Assembly: GCA_001931905.2 (NCBI GenBank)
Contig: MSJI02000789.1
Span: 1-64,000, forward strand
Length of the DNA stretch: 64,000 nucleotides
Direction: 5' to 3'
Origin: Cladosporium sp. IMV 00045
Lineage: Eukaryota > Ascomycota > Dothideomycetes > Cladosporiales > Cladosporiaceae
Shown: positions 23,256 through 34,051 of the stretch, in pieces
Layout: every line of letters begins with the position of its first letter
How positions within the stretch are numbered: the first letter of the stretch is position 1
Made by a program: the position numbers and the translations under genes
Notes under the pieces: generated by a model
Databases searched by the model: none
The model's input: the letters and a program-made list of their open reading frames with translations, nothing else
Told to the model about the DNA's origin: nothing

Positions 23256-24108
23256 ATGGACACCGAGAAGCTGGCCCGCATGCAGAATGCCGTCCGCACT
23301 GGTGAGTGCTGTCCCGCTGCTCGTTGGCGGCTGGTGTGAAAACTTGCGAAATTGAGGGAATCGCCGTACTGACCAATTCGCAGGGTGAGTGAAATATCCT
23401 ACAATTCTGTGACTCTGGAAACTGCGATTAGAAGAGTTGGAACTTGAAATGGCCAAATTGTGACAAATGCAAAATCAAGAGCTGGAAAGCCTGCGGGCAC
23501 ACGAGCTAGCTGGAGCTGGGACTTGGCCAATGTGGGAATGCAATTGGAACGTCAAAAACGCAGAGATCAGAGCTTGGAGATGCGCAATGGATCGGTGGCT
23601 AATACTCGAGATGCAGCGGCAAGGGTACCCCCAGGCGCGTCCAGAAGAAGGTCCACAGGTCCTCTGGCGCCGACGACCAGAAGCTCCAGGCTACCCTCAA
23701 GAAGATGAACGTCCAGCCCATCACCCAGATCGAGGAGGTCAACATGTTCAAGTCTGACGGCAACGTCATTCACTTCTCCGCTCCTAAGGGTATGCCAAAC
23801 CAATGCTAGAGATATATCTCTATCCAGCTCGGACGATCCCAAAATCTGACCACACCACAGTTCACGCCGCCGTCCCCTCCAACACCTTCGCCCTCTACGG
23901 CCACGGTGAGGACAAGGAGCTCACCGAGCTTGTCCCCGGTATCCTCAACCAGCTCGGCCCCGACTCTCTCGCTTCCCTCCGCAAGCTGGCCGAGAGCTAC
24001 CAGAGCATGCAGAAGGGCGCCGAGGGCGAGAAGAAGGACGACGATGATGACGAGATACCTGAGCTGGTCGAGGGCGAGAACTTCGAGAGCAAGAACGACG
24101 TCGAGTAA
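23256..24108 (+). CDS. EGD1: Nascent polypeptide-associated complex subunit beta
   Basis: The 155-aa protein is assembled from 23256-23301, a single nucleotide at 23384, 23617-23789 and 23861-24108. It has [10 protein letters not shown] at the start, then GGKGTPRR and a basic ribosome-binding patch, the NAC domain ([20 protein letters not shown], then [14 protein letters not shown]), and an acidic tail ([17 protein letters not shown]). Beta-NAC pairs with alpha-NAC (Egd2) at the ribosome exit and guards nascent chains. The gene structure is odd. Intron 1 (23302-23383) and intron 2 (23385-23616) each have a good donor, a branch site (CTGAC and CTAAT) and a CAG acceptor. They leave one G between them, and only with this G does the conserved sequence TGGKGTPRR read in frame. 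Skipping it as one long intron would shift the frame. Confidence 0.9.
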
Positions 24109-25318
24109 GCGTAACTTCTGGCTCTGAATCAAGCTTTTTGTCAACCCGCAGAAAAAACCCCTCGGGACGGTTCTTGGGACGATCTTAGTGCATCTCTTTC
24201 TCTTTGGCGTCGAGGACAGGTGAGGGGGAATAACATGCGCGCTACGAGACAAACGGCCTGGCTCTGCAGTGCGTGCTCCTGCCGGACTGTACATGGGTTT
24301 TGAGTGTACATTAGGGACTCCGCGACGCCATTCATGAAAAAACAAGTTTGCCTGCCCTTTGTTGGTTGTTCGTTGTCATTATCGCTCATACCTTGTGTTT
24401 CTTTCGAAGCCACTTTGAAGTCTTCATCTGCTCAATGCGCAACGAATTGTGCCATCGCCACTATTCGCAAGTTTCAAAGCCTGGAAGCCTCGCGCATGAC
24501 CAGACTTCGCGTATGGTTGCTAGGGTCTGCGAAATCTATAGCTTGATATCATCGCCCTCTATACTGAGTCGTGAGCTTCTCACATACATGTATGCTCACG
24601 AGGTGAAGAGTCAAGTGGGACGGTGCTAGTCATGGGTTGATGACATGGAACGCCAACGAGGTCCTACGAATATGCTCCCCACATTTAACAAGCAATGTAT
24701 GTTCTAAGTGCATCACTGAATCGTCTTCGTCATAAGGACGCCTTGTGATAGGCAACATTGAGCTGAAGCTGAAGGTTGGGCGCAATCGGGCGATGCTCTC
24801 AGAAGCGGCATCATGGTTGATTGATGTGAAGTGCTTGGTAGGGGCTCTTTTGGGATAATTGAGCTATACATACTTGAACGAAGTGTTTTTGCTGGATGAT
24901 ATACGTGGCGTGGTCGCAGTGTACCTATCTTGAATGATTAAATACACTGAAACATGAAGCCTTTGATGAATGCCTGATTGCTGCCTGAATTTGACGCTCT
25001 TCTCCGCTGAAGGAGGTCATCGATTTTGGCCGGCGGAGGCAATAATAACCAGCCGGCGTTCGACTCTCTAGAGACTGGAAAGCTTTCGCGTAGACATCGT
25101 TAATCAACCCCCTCCGCCACACTCGACACCCTTCCTCTCGCTCGCTAATTCTCTAATACATCTCCGCGCTATCCGCCTCGAAGCCTTATTCAAGAATAGA
25201 CACTGTCGCCTCACGCAGGCATCAGACGAAGAGCCTAAGGATATTTCAAGCGCTTTGGCTACCAAACTGGATTCTAGCAGCATATTTCAGTCATTTGGCC
25301 AGCATCACGTCGTGGGGC
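24109..25318. other. Intergenic region, 1.2 kb
   Basis: No gene is supported. It holds the EGD1 3' region and the promoter and leader of the PPR gene. Confidence 0.55.
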
Positions 25319-28300
25319 ATGCTAGAGCGAGCTACAGCATGTATCGATACCGGAGCACGTCTATCGGTACGATGCGCGCGAAGGGCTTCGAGGAGCAATC
25401 GCTCTTGGGGATCCAACTTCTGGAATCATGGAGCTGGCGATCTCGACCTCTCTTCCCGGACCACTCCACACCCTTCGCCAAAACCACTAGAAGTGCGTAG
25501 TAGCAGAAAAGAGACTCGCAATGCGCCCAAGACGCAGAATGATCAAGCGACCAAAAATACATCAGCTGAGAGCCACTTCTTGGACTTTCTGTACCCACCG
25601 CAGGCACTGGCGTTGCTTCACCATGGTGGTAATGCGCGGATCGAGAGATGGGGGAAGCGGAATGAACGGCGCCTTCCAAAAGGGTTCGTTCACGCCACAA
25701 GAGGATACTCGTCGAATACTGGGAAAGAGCCGGAAGAGAACATGGAACCTACACAAGACCCGCAAAAGGTCGACGCGGAAGAGGATGGATGGATGGATCC
25801 TTTAACGGAACTCGAGTCCAGCATTAAACCCACGCAAAAAAAGGGCAAAGCGAGAAAGAATATATATATATCAGATGATCCTTTTGAAACGGATTTCGAT
25901 GCTGGACAAGAACATCCCAATGTCGAACAGGAGGTCGATACTGATGCCATCGCATACAGTCCTCCCGAGGACGAATGGTCAGGCCGAAATACAAACGAGC
26001 AATGGAGATGGGACGACTTGCATAACCCCACTCCCGCCGTGCTCGCAAGGGCACCACGGTCTGCCCAAGACTTCCGCTGCCTCTTGACCATCTCACCCAA
26101 ATTATCCACCTTTCAGGATCATGAGGAGAGTCTGAAATACACCACAACTGCTTGGGACCTATATGGAAGGCTGGACGATTCCTCCCGCGAGGAAGTGAAG
26201 GTGGAGTTCTTGCAGTGGCTCTCGCGGCATCACAACGAAACAGCCGGAACACATTGCTTAGAGTTGTTTCATTCCATTCCGGTCCCCGAACGCACTATGG
26301 ATGTCTACAAATCGGCTTTCAAGGCTTTCATGCGGTCCCATCTTTTCGGCCTCGCTGAGCAAGAACACGCTGAAGCATTGGACAGGCTCAACCATGCACA
26401 CGAGCTTTCCATTTGGCTCTGTCAAATGGCAGTTCACAACGGCATGTGGGATTTTGCTGTCAGAGTCAAGACGCAGCTCTACGCAAAGCACGATGACACC
26501 GCGAGGGCGTGGGTAGACAACATCTTCTGGCGGGAGATTTCTGCCAAACAGAGCAATCTCTTATCGAAAGCCGTCCGTCTCTCCAAGCATTATCGAATGC
26601 TCCTTCAAGCAGACTCTGTTTCAGAAGAGTTTCAAGACTTTTCGATGAAAATCTTCAAAATTGCAATCGTAAACGAATTCACCGCAGCGAGTCCGCGCAG
26701 ATGCTTGACGATGGCTACGGCGAAGAAAACCCTCAAAGACGGCCAGATTCGCTATCTCGTAGGGCGAATCCAGCATACCAGCTCAAATCCACCGGCATTC
26801 TTTCACGAAGTGCTCACTGCGTTGATTGAGTCAACTTCAAAGATTCAATACAATGACGCACACAAGACAGTGTCTTACATGTACAGACAATATCGTGCCA
26901 TGTCTGGCGTCGTTCCGTCGGAAGCTCTCCTTCTGCGAATGCTGCAAAGGCTCTTGCGGTACGCCGAAAGTGTAGCGAGAGTCAGCGAGTCGCCTTCCGC
27001 TCTCTCGATCGGCCTGATCCGAGACGATTGGATCACCTTTCATCAGAAGCTCGACATCGAGGCATATCATTCAATCATGCGTTACTACTCCCGAATCGGT
27101 GATCCCGTGGCGGTGCAAGCTTATTACGATCTGCTCTGCGAAGACTATCCTCGGTACGAAGACCAGGAGAATGTTCTCTGGACTCTAGTGTCTGTCTATG
27201 GTCAAAGGGGAGAAATCCAGTCTGCACAATCCGAGTTCGAAAAGATCCATGCTGTCGCTGCGGACGCCGGAAAGTGCCCCACCCTTTGGACTTGGAATGC
27301 ATTGTTGCATGCTCACTCTCGCGCGGGCGACGTCGAAGGAGCATTGGCAAGCATGCAACGCCTAATCGATTCGGGCCAAAAGCCAGACTTCTACTCCTTT
27401 CACCCGCTATGTGAGGTCTACGCTGCAAGGGGTGATGTTGATAGTGTCGAGGACTTGATCGAGCAATACGAGGAGATCACCGGTTCCACAAGAAACACTG
27501 ACCTATACTGCAGTGTGATGACAGCTCATTCAAAGGCGCAGGACATTGCAAGCGTGCGGTCTACTTTGGGCGAAGTCGTCGCAAAGGTCAATGCTAACGA
27601 GATAGAAGGCTCGCTGACGGGGTGCTTCAACGTCCTACTTACGTCGCTGGCCCTGACTCGTAGAAGAGTCGAGTTTGAGAGAACATATCGCTGGATGCGA
27701 GCAAGATATCCACCTGACGTGTTCACTTATGCTGCCCGAATGCAAAATCTGGTCGGTCGTCGCAAAACAAGTGCAGCGCTGAAATTCATCAATGGCGCGA
27801 TGCCCAAGCTTGGTCTGCAGCCTCAAGCGTTTCATTACGCCATCGTCATGCAGGGATACGTCAGACAGCGATTTAACAAACGGGCTTTGCAAGTTCACGC
27901 GTTGATGCTGCAGAGAAACATCAGACCAACGTTCAATACGGATGTTCTCTACGCGAAAGCCAGCGCTTTGTTTGAGACTAAGCGGGTATGCGGTATGGGC
28001 AAGGTCGCCGTCGACTACCCTGTCGATAAGCTTATAGATGCAATGCAAGAGATCTTCCGCGATCCTGCAGCTGGATATGCAGCCAAAGAGCCGCGAATGA
28101 GGTCCACGGCTGTACAGCATTCTCCACAGGCTTTTCTGTTCAGTAACTTGATAGAGGTCTATGGTGCCCGAGATTTGTTAGAAGGAGTACAGGTACTCCT
28201 GAAACAATTCACGGAGGCGGCGAATATGGGCTCGGAACCTCCACTGGGCTCGATGCCAATGCAGATCTTGACCGCACTCATGCCTGCGTACATTCGGGCA

Positions 28301-29131
28301 CGCCGCTGGGGAGATGTTGAGTCGTGTTGGAAGCTTGCCAAAGAACAAGCGGACGCAGTCGTTAGCGGAAAAGTGGAGCCACATCTTAAGCCACAGGCGG
28401 CTGGCGATGAGAAAGCGGTCGACATCATGAAGCTTTCTGTCGCCGACACCACTTTGAGCGAGCAGGTCTCCGATCCTGGCGATTCGAGCGAAGTGATAAA
28501 TCGGCAAATGCAACGGCAAAAGAATCGACAACGTAGATTGCGCGAATCCAAGAAGCGCAACACTACTTGGAAAGATCCGGGATTGCGACTCATGCTTATA
28601 GAGCCTCTGAAACATTACATCAAGGCTCTGGCGTCTCAGTCTCGCATCTCCGAGATCATCTCCACCGTTGGCAGTGTTCTCAAACAAGGCTACGTCTTGG
28701 ACAGGACCACGTGGAACGTTTTTATCGAGGCCCTCATCGGAACAGATCCTCCCCTCGCCCTCCTTGCTTTTCGACTGACCGAAAAGTATATGATACCCCA
28801 TTTCCCCGGCTGGCAGAAGCGTAGACACAGAGTGCTCCGCTCGGATGAGGTTCTGGGCATTCAACACATGCGTGGAAGGCGCCACTTAGACCCCTCGTGG
28901 TTGTCACCGCGCTACACAACACTCGTGAAGCTGGGTGGGAGTCTGCTTGAGATCCGCCGCAGGGATCTTTTGGGCCTGAACAGTACGCCCGACGACCCAA
29001 GCTTGGCTCGCCACGTTGGCACGGCAAAGCAAATCCGCCAACTGGCTCCCAAAACTGCCTACGCAGTCCAGACTATCCCGCGCATACGCAGGGATGAAAT
29101 ACAGAAGAAGTATCTGAGGAGAGAGCTGTGA
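25319..29131 (+). CDS. Large pentatricopeptide repeat protein, probably mitochondrial
   Basis: One uninterrupted exon of 1,270 aa starting at MLERATACIDTG. An earlier non-ATG start is possible in frame but unlikely. The first about 50 residues are rich in Arg and Ser and poor in acidic residues, as in mitochondrial presequences. About residues 60-260 are polar and probably disordered. Helical-hairpin PPR units are clearest at about residues 650-870, for example TWNALLHAHSRAGDVEGALA, KPDFYSFHPLCEVYAARGD and QAFHYAIVMQGYVRQRFNKR. The C-terminal part is basic (RQKNRQRRLRESKKR). PPR proteins bind organelle RNA and act in its processing, stability or translation. A single long exon of this size is common for fungal PPR genes. 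The target RNA cannot be predicted. Confidence 0.88.
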   Translation: MLERATACIDTGARLSVRCARRASRSNRSWGSNFWNHGAGDLDLSSRTTPHPSPKPLEVRSSRKETRNAPKTQNDQATKNTSAESHFLDFLYPPQALALLHHGGNARIERWGKRNERRLPKGFVHATRGYSSNTGKEPEENMEPTQDPQKVDAEEDGWMDPLTELESSIKPTQKKGKARKNIYISDDPFETDFDAGQEHPNVEQEVDTDAIAYSPPEDEWSGRNTNEQWRWDDLHNPTPAVLARAPRSAQDFRCLLTISPKLSTFQDHEESLKYTTTAWDLYGRLDDSSREEVKVEFLQWLSRHHNETAGTHCLELFHSIPVPERTMDVYKSAFKAFMRSHLFGLAEQEHAEALDRLNHAHELSIWLCQMAVHNGMWDFAVRVKTQLYAKHDDTARAWVDNIFWREISAKQSNLLSKAVRLSKHYRMLLQADSVSEEFQDFSMKIFKIAIVNEFTAASPRRCLTMATAKKTLKDGQIRYLVGRIQHTSSNPPAFFHEVLTALIESTSKIQYNDAHKTVSYMYRQYRAMSGVVPSEALLLRMLQRLLRYAESVARVSESPSALSIGLIRDDWITFHQKLDIEAYHSIMRYYSRIGDPVAVQAYYDLLCEDYPRYEDQENVLWTLVSVYGQRGEIQSAQSEFEKIHAVAADAGKCPTLWTWNALLHAHSRAGDVEGALASMQRLIDSGQKPDFYSFHPLCEVYAARGDVDSVEDLIEQYEEITGSTRNTDLYCSVMTAHSKAQDIASVRSTLGEVVAKVNANEIEGSLTGCFNVLLTSLALTRRRVEFERTYRWMRARYPPDVFTYAARMQNLVGRRKTSAALKFINGAMPKLGLQPQAFHYAIVMQGYVRQRFNKRALQVHALMLQRNIRPTFNTDVLYAKASALFETKRVCGMGKVAVDYPVDKLIDAMQEIFRDPAAGYAAKEPRMRSTAVQHSPQAFLFSNLIEVYGARDLLEGVQVLLKQFTEAANMGSEPPLGSMPMQILTALMPAYIRARRWGDVESCWKLAKEQADAVVSGKVEPHLKPQAAGDEKAVDIMKLSVADTTLSEQVSDPGDSSEVINRQMQRQKNRQRRLRESKKRNTTWKDPGLRLMLIEPLKHYIKALASQSRISEIISTVGSVLKQGYVLDRTTWNVFIEALIGTDPPLALLAFRLTEKYMIPHFPGWQKRRHRVLRSDEVLGIQHMRGRRHLDPSWLSPRYTTLVKLGGSLLEIRRRDLLGLNSTPDDPSLARHVGTAKQIRQLAPKTAYAVQTIPRIRRDEIQKKYLRREL

Positions 29132-29724
29132 GAGGGCTGTGGGCTGTGTTTGTACTTTTTTCTTCTCTTTTCTTGCATAAGTCGATTGGCGCATACGTTT
29201 AAGCGTTCAGCGGAAGTACCTTGTATGAGTATCTGCCCAGGTGGTGCTACTGGCTTGTAAAATTAGTACATTTGTATAGATATGAACAATGTCCGAGTCC
29301 GTCCCCTTTCTTTGGACGGGTGATTATCAAATATACTCGTTTGATGGAAAGCGAAGCGAGATATCAGCCTGGACATTGTCACAACAAGCAACCCCTCCAC
29401 CATTGGAATTCAAAAGCTTAAATGAGGTACCTCATCAAAGCAGTCAGTCGGCGGTACTTACCCTGCTCCCATGACTATCAAGCCACACCGCACCTACTGT
29501 GGTCTTCCTTTAGTGTCGGGCGGCAAGCATTATGAGCTTTCTTTGTTATCACCTTCCAACAACCAGAGCGAGTCTGCCTTCTGACCATACCTATGTTTTG
29601 TCTCTCGGAACGTCCCCTGATGCCGGGTCGGGAATGCTACCACCATGACCTGACACGAGACGGCATTCCGAGCGTTGTTTAGCAGATTCTATCCGCAGAG
29701 AGAAAGAAGTATTAATCGCGCAAG
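29132..29724. other. Intergenic region
   Basis: Between the PPR gene and the potassium channel gene. No gene is seen; frames here are short. Confidence 0.55.
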
Positions 29725-32058
29725 ATGGCCGGCCCTCTTCGCGTAGACCCCGATGTCCACATGTGCTTAGACAACACCACACGTCCCGACCATGACCGGC
29801 GCAGAAGCAGCAACAGGCCACACATGCGTCTTTGGGATCCCGCACCGCGAGACTGGAGCGACAGCCAGCCGCAGGACTGGTGGTTTGCTTCCACTGCCAT
29901 CCCTTTGCTCGCGGCTACTCTCGGACCCCTGGCTAATGTGCTCTCCATCGCCGCGCTCGTGACACCCTGGCGGTCTTGCCTCATCACTGATGTCAAATCC
30001 GGCACGGCTGCAGCAGAATGCGCTTGGAATGGCCAGGGCGGTACGCTTGGAGATGATCTCGGCGGTCATCCTTTTGACGATCCGCGGTGGGCTTATGCGC
30101 TGAACATCATCTCTCTCATCGCCGGCTTCATCGGGAATTTTTTCTTACTTTGCAATTTCACCAAGCGCATTCGATACATCATCGCTCTGCCGGTCACGAT
30201 TGTGATGTGGTACATTTCTACCGCTATCCTCATCGCTGCTACGGTTGCCATGCATGTCTACGCCCCTCCGATACGCCCGCAGCAGACTTACCACCAAGGC
30301 TTCTGGTACGCGGTGTTCGCTGCGATGTTGTACATGGTTTGTTCGATGATCCTCATGGTCAACATGCTTGGCCACCTGCTTGGGCACTATCCCCGGGACT
30401 TCGCTCTTCTGGACTCTCATCGGACCCTCATCCTTCAAACAATGCTGTTCTTCATCTGGCTTGCTGTTGGCGCGGAGATCTTCTCAGCAGTTGAGTCGAA
30501 ATTTGGAGGCGGAAGCTTCACCTGGACTTACTCAAACGCATTGTACTTTTGCGAAGTCACAATTCTCACTGTCGGATTTGGCGACATCTATCCGACCAAC
30601 AACGTGAGCCGTGGAATCATGCTCCCTTATGCCGTGGGAGGGATTGTCATGCTTGGTCTCGTGGTGTCAAGCTTGACGACTTTCGCCACTGACCTCGGAT
30701 CTGAGAACATCGTACACAAGCATGCCGAGCGTAGTCGAAATCGAACAGTCGGCCGGACCGTCACAAACTCAACCGAGTATCTGCATCGACAGGCGCAGGC
30801 ACGCGGCGAGCATCCTGTCGTGTCTGCTCCTCTCAACGCTGCGGACACATCTGCCAACACTCGCATCAATGATAACAAGCCACGTGAGCGAAGCAACTCG
30901 CCAACCTCTCCTTCGTCTATCCTCAGTTTCACGCGAGTGGCTAGTGACCTCGTAAGCAAGGCCCGTAAGCCGAAGCTACTGCTGTTGCGAGAAGAAAAAG
31001 ATCGCTTCGAAGCCATGCGTCGAATCCAAAAGGAGACTTCCGAATACCAGAAACGCAGCGCCCTGTGCTTTTCAGTCGTTGCCTTTGCTCTCCTGTGGTT
31101 ACTCGGTGCCCTAGGTTTCTGGCTGTGCGAGCGCAAAGTCCAGGACATGACTTACTACCAAGCCCTTTACTTCTGCTACGTGTGTCTGCTCACCATCGGC
31201 TACGGCGACATGGCGCCGAAGAGCAATGCTGGAAGGCCGCTGTTCGTCGTCTGGAGCTTGATCGCTTTGCCTACCATGGCTTTCCTTGTCAAGTATCTAG
31301 GCGACACCGTCATTGGAAAATTCAAACGAGGTGTTTCTGCCATTGGAGACTTTACATTACTTCCGAAGCATGGCGCCTACCGACGGTTGCTGAATCACTA
31401 CCCGCGGCTGCTCAGTTGGCTTCAAGCCCACAAAGACAACAAGGAATCTCAACGTCGCGTGGAAGACGGCTTTCCTATCGGAGTGGACGAGAGCGCAGAC
31501 AAACAAGCTAAGACTTTGGAGCAGTTCGCTCGCGAATCGCCGACCCATCACGACTTAGCGAGACGTCTGGCAGACACGATCAAGCGTGTCAGCAAAGACG
31601 TCAAGAAACAACCAGACAAACAATATAGCTACGAAGAATGGGTCGAGTTCACGCAGATGATTCGCTTCACAGCGGAGAAAGGCGACAATGACGACGATCA
31701 TGGAATTGAAGTTGACAATGAAGAAGGCATGGTAGAATGGGATTGGATTGGGGAGAACAGTCCGATGATGGCGCGTGGAAGTGAAGCAGAGTTCGTTCTT
31801 GATCGCCTCTGCGAGAGCATGAGCAGGTACGTTCGACGAATTCCGGCTCGACAGCGCGATCAAAGCTCCCCGGTGGATTCTGTGCGGGCTGTTTCGGCAA
31901 GTGGGATGGCGAAACCTTTACCTTTGCCTGTTCAGCGGACACGGTCTGGCGGGAGGGGATACGGAAGGAAAGGAGATCCTGGACGAGGTGGTGGGAAGGG
32001 CGTGGTCAGAGGTGATGGAGAGCATGGAAGTCAAGATACGAGAGGCGAAGGATCCTAA
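29725..32058 (+). CDS. TOK1: Outward-rectifying potassium channel, TOK1 type
   Basis: Single exon, 777 aa. Two pore loops carry the potassium selectivity filter: TVGFGD at about residue 282 and TIGYGD at about 490. Several hydrophobic segments precede pore 1 (including IPLLAATLGPLANVLSIAAL, ALNIISLIAGFIGNFFLLC and ALPVTIVMWYISTAILIAAT), and two flank pore 2. This fits the eight-segment, two-pore TOK layout unique to fungi. A cytosolic linker of about 150 residues lies between the pores, rich in Ser and Pro with basic clusters. After pore 2 comes a long cytosolic tail with charged helices, then an end rich in Gly and Arg. TOK channels let potassium leave the cell at positive voltages and help set plasma membrane potential. 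Confidence 0.95.
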   Translation: MAGPLRVDPDVHMCLDNTTRPDHDRRRSSNRPHMRLWDPAPRDWSDSQPQDWWFASTAIPLLAATLGPLANVLSIAALVTPWRSCLITDVKSGTAAAECAWNGQGGTLGDDLGGHPFDDPRWAYALNIISLIAGFIGNFFLLCNFTKRIRYIIALPVTIVMWYISTAILIAATVAMHVYAPPIRPQQTYHQGFWYAVFAAMLYMVCSMILMVNMLGHLLGHYPRDFALLDSHRTLILQTMLFFIWLAVGAEIFSAVESKFGGGSFTWTYSNALYFCEVTILTVGFGDIYPTNNVSRGIMLPYAVGGIVMLGLVVSSLTTFATDLGSENIVHKHAERSRNRTVGRTVTNSTEYLHRQAQARGEHPVVSAPLNAADTSANTRINDNKPRERSNSPTSPSSILSFTRVASDLVSKARKPKLLLLREEKDRFEAMRRIQKETSEYQKRSALCFSVVAFALLWLLGALGFWLCERKVQDMTYYQALYFCYVCLLTIGYGDMAPKSNAGRPLFVVWSLIALPTMAFLVKYLGDTVIGKFKRGVSAIGDFTLLPKHGAYRRLLNHYPRLLSWLQAHKDNKESQRRVEDGFPIGVDESADKQAKTLEQFARESPTHHDLARRLADTIKRVSKDVKKQPDKQYSYEEWVEFTQMIRFTAEKGDNDDDHGIEVDNEEGMVEWDWIGENSPMMARGSEAEFVLDRLCESMSRYVRRIPARQRDQSSPVDSVRAVSASGMAKPLPLPVQRTRSGGRGYGRKGDPGRGGGKGVVRGDGEHGSQDTRGEGS

Positions 32059-32459
32059 CCCGAGATTTGGACAATGGCCACAGCAGGAAAAGAGGGTGAA
32101 AGCTAAGTATTGGATAGCGGGTAGTCGAAGGTACATATAAAATAATTCTATCAAGAGTTCGATCATCCTTGCAAGATATCATGTTTGTCTCGTAAGCTCA
32201 ACATATTGACTTTTATCAGACTTCACTTCACTTCACTTCATGAATTACGCTAACTTCACAAAATCACATGACTTACGTACAGCCTATCACAGCATTATGC
32301 CATTCACATGCTTCTCGAACAAGCTTTACCAATGCAGGTCACATGTTCCTTTGTGCGGCATGTGAAAGGTCCCTGCACCTTGCAGTCACAGCAAACATCG
32401 ACTCAAGACATACATTGGATCTGGGATTTTGGACATGAGCATCTACCACGACACAAACT
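32059..32459. other. Intergenic region with a short tandem repeat
   Basis: Contains four perfect CTTCA units at 32221-32240. No gene is seen. Confidence 0.55.
32221..32240 (+). repeat. CTTCA pentanucleotide repeat, four copies
   Basis: Four exact tandem units between the TOK1 gene and the next gene, in the likely 3' or promoter sequence. Confidence 0.9.
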
Positions 32460-33656
32460 ATGACCACACGAGAAACATCAAGCATGGCCAAACTGCGACG
32501 CAACGCAATCTCTCTCGATTTTGAAGACGAGATAATACAGACATTCGCAACGACAACTACGAAAGCAAGATCAAGACAGCCATGCTCCCAGACAAGCAGC
32601 GAAACGCCTCCATCACAACAGCCTTCGAATAGCACAATAAGATCCGAATCTTCTGCCAGCGGCGAAGAGCACTACATCCGCATCGGCAGACGCACGGCCG
32701 AAGACGACGACGACGGCGACATGCCGACGCAATGCCTCGTGGTGGCGCGCATCGAAGCGGAGCGAGAGAAAGTCACTTGGCTCGCCGTGGTGACCTGGCG
32801 CTTGAACGGTCTGCGCATCGGCACGGTCAGCACGGGCGATCCGATTCGCGAGGATGAGGACTTCGATCTCAGCACGAGCCTTGATCCCGATCCGTACTTT
32901 TTCGCGAGGAATTTGCTCAGTCCTCCGAGTATCAGGAGGCATGTGTTGCAGCTTGTGAAAGACGGGAAGTTTGATGTGCAAAATGAGACGCTGGAGGACG
33001 ATATTGCAGAGCGTGAGAGGGATGAGGCGCAGTGGGCGAGGTTGGCAAAGGATACGGGTGCTGTTAAGGATGATGATGGCAATGAATGCGCTTTGGCTGG
33101 TGAAGATCCTGAAGAGCGGTTTTTGCATCATTGGGCGCTTCCGGTGGCTCTCTCGAGATCGATACTCCCGTTCCCTAAGGGTCTGCTCGCTTTCGACAAT
33201 CGCGGTGTCGACGATCTTCTCGTCCATTCCATCAACGTCATTGCGACTTTCTCAAACCAGCTCAATAGCCATGATTTGCGATTGAGGAACTACATACAAG
33301 TGGAATTCGAGGCTGATGAGACACTGGAACAAGCCAAGCAGTACTTCCGCTTGGGAGAACCCTTTGGCGAGTTTCGGGGTCTTGAAGGTGCACGCCATCT
33401 TGGGCGTAGGCACTGGATGCTGGAGGTGTGGGTTTTGCCACAGTTGCGTGGCTGCTTGACCATGTTCAGATGGGAGGATGTACCGGAGTTGCCGGCGAGG
33501 GCATTTTGCGATTTGAGGACTCTACGAGAGGAGGCTGGTGGGAAGGCGAAGCTGTATGTGGAAGTGAGAATTGTGCCAAACCCAGATTGTGCCGGAGAGG
33601 TGGACGGTAGTGATGATCGGTTTGATGAGAGGTCGTATGTAGAGGACTCCGAGTGA
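32460..33656 (+). CDS. Hypothetical protein, intracellular
   Basis: Single exon, 398 aa; an alternative start lies at the ninth codon (MAKLRRN). I do not recognise the family. The first about 70 residues are Ser/Thr/Gln-rich and probably disordered. About residues 85-150 look folded, with alternating strands (CLVVARIEAEREKVTWLAVV, WRLNGLRIGTVS). An acidic helix-rich part follows (LEDDIAERERDEAQWARLAK). A second folded part ends the protein (HHWALPVALSRSILPFPKG, then HWMLEVWVLPQLRG). No signal peptide or membrane segment is visible. Steady third-position G/C use across the whole frame and the lack of a rival frame support a real gene. Confidence 0.7.
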   Translation: MTTRETSSMAKLRRNAISLDFEDEIIQTFATTTTKARSRQPCSQTSSETPPSQQPSNSTIRSESSASGEEHYIRIGRRTAEDDDDGDMPTQCLVVARIEAEREKVTWLAVVTWRLNGLRIGTVSTGDPIREDEDFDLSTSLDPDPYFFARNLLSPPSIRRHVLQLVKDGKFDVQNETLEDDIAERERDEAQWARLAKDTGAVKDDDGNECALAGEDPEERFLHHWALPVALSRSILPFPKGLLAFDNRGVDDLLVHSINVIATFSNQLNSHDLRLRNYIQVEFEADETLEQAKQYFRLGEPFGEFRGLEGARHLGRRHWMLEVWVLPQLRGCLTMFRWEDVPELPARAFCDLRTLREEAGGKAKLYVEVRIVPNPDCAGEVDGSDDRFDERSYVEDSE

Positions 33657-34051
33657 TGAGGTCGCTGTTGGTGTCGTAAAGGCCAAAGATAGCTTTGAGG
33701 TGTATAAAAGTGAGATTTGATGTTTCTTTGCCCTAGACCATGCATTCACTCATGTCCGACCCTACAAATTGGCACGTGAATGGCACGTCATTCGTTGAAA
33801 GACCACTCCCGGATCTCCAGGAACAGAAAGTCCGAACCACGTTGGTGAATGCACCGCTAAGGATCGTGCTCCAAGCGCAAATCGCGAAGCTGTACTGTCA
33901 CATGCAAACACTCGACTGCGGTCAGCCGTGAGCAGGCTCGAATGCAAGACACCTCGCGAACCTCATTGACGACATGCTAAGCAATCCCCGCGGATACGAA
34001 GGTCAGTCAATTTCCCTAATCCACCATTACTTGTTGCACTCGTCGAAAGCA
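33657..34051. other. Intergenic region upstream of the CCCH/cyclin gene
   Basis: Holds the promoter and leader of the next gene. The reading frame of that gene stays open upstream to an ATG at 33974, so a longer N-terminus cannot be excluded. Confidence 0.5.

Noticed and set aside
23302..23616. One long intron in EGD1
   Set aside because: It leaves exon 1 with a single base joined to CGGCAAGG and shifts the frame out of the conserved NAC sequence.
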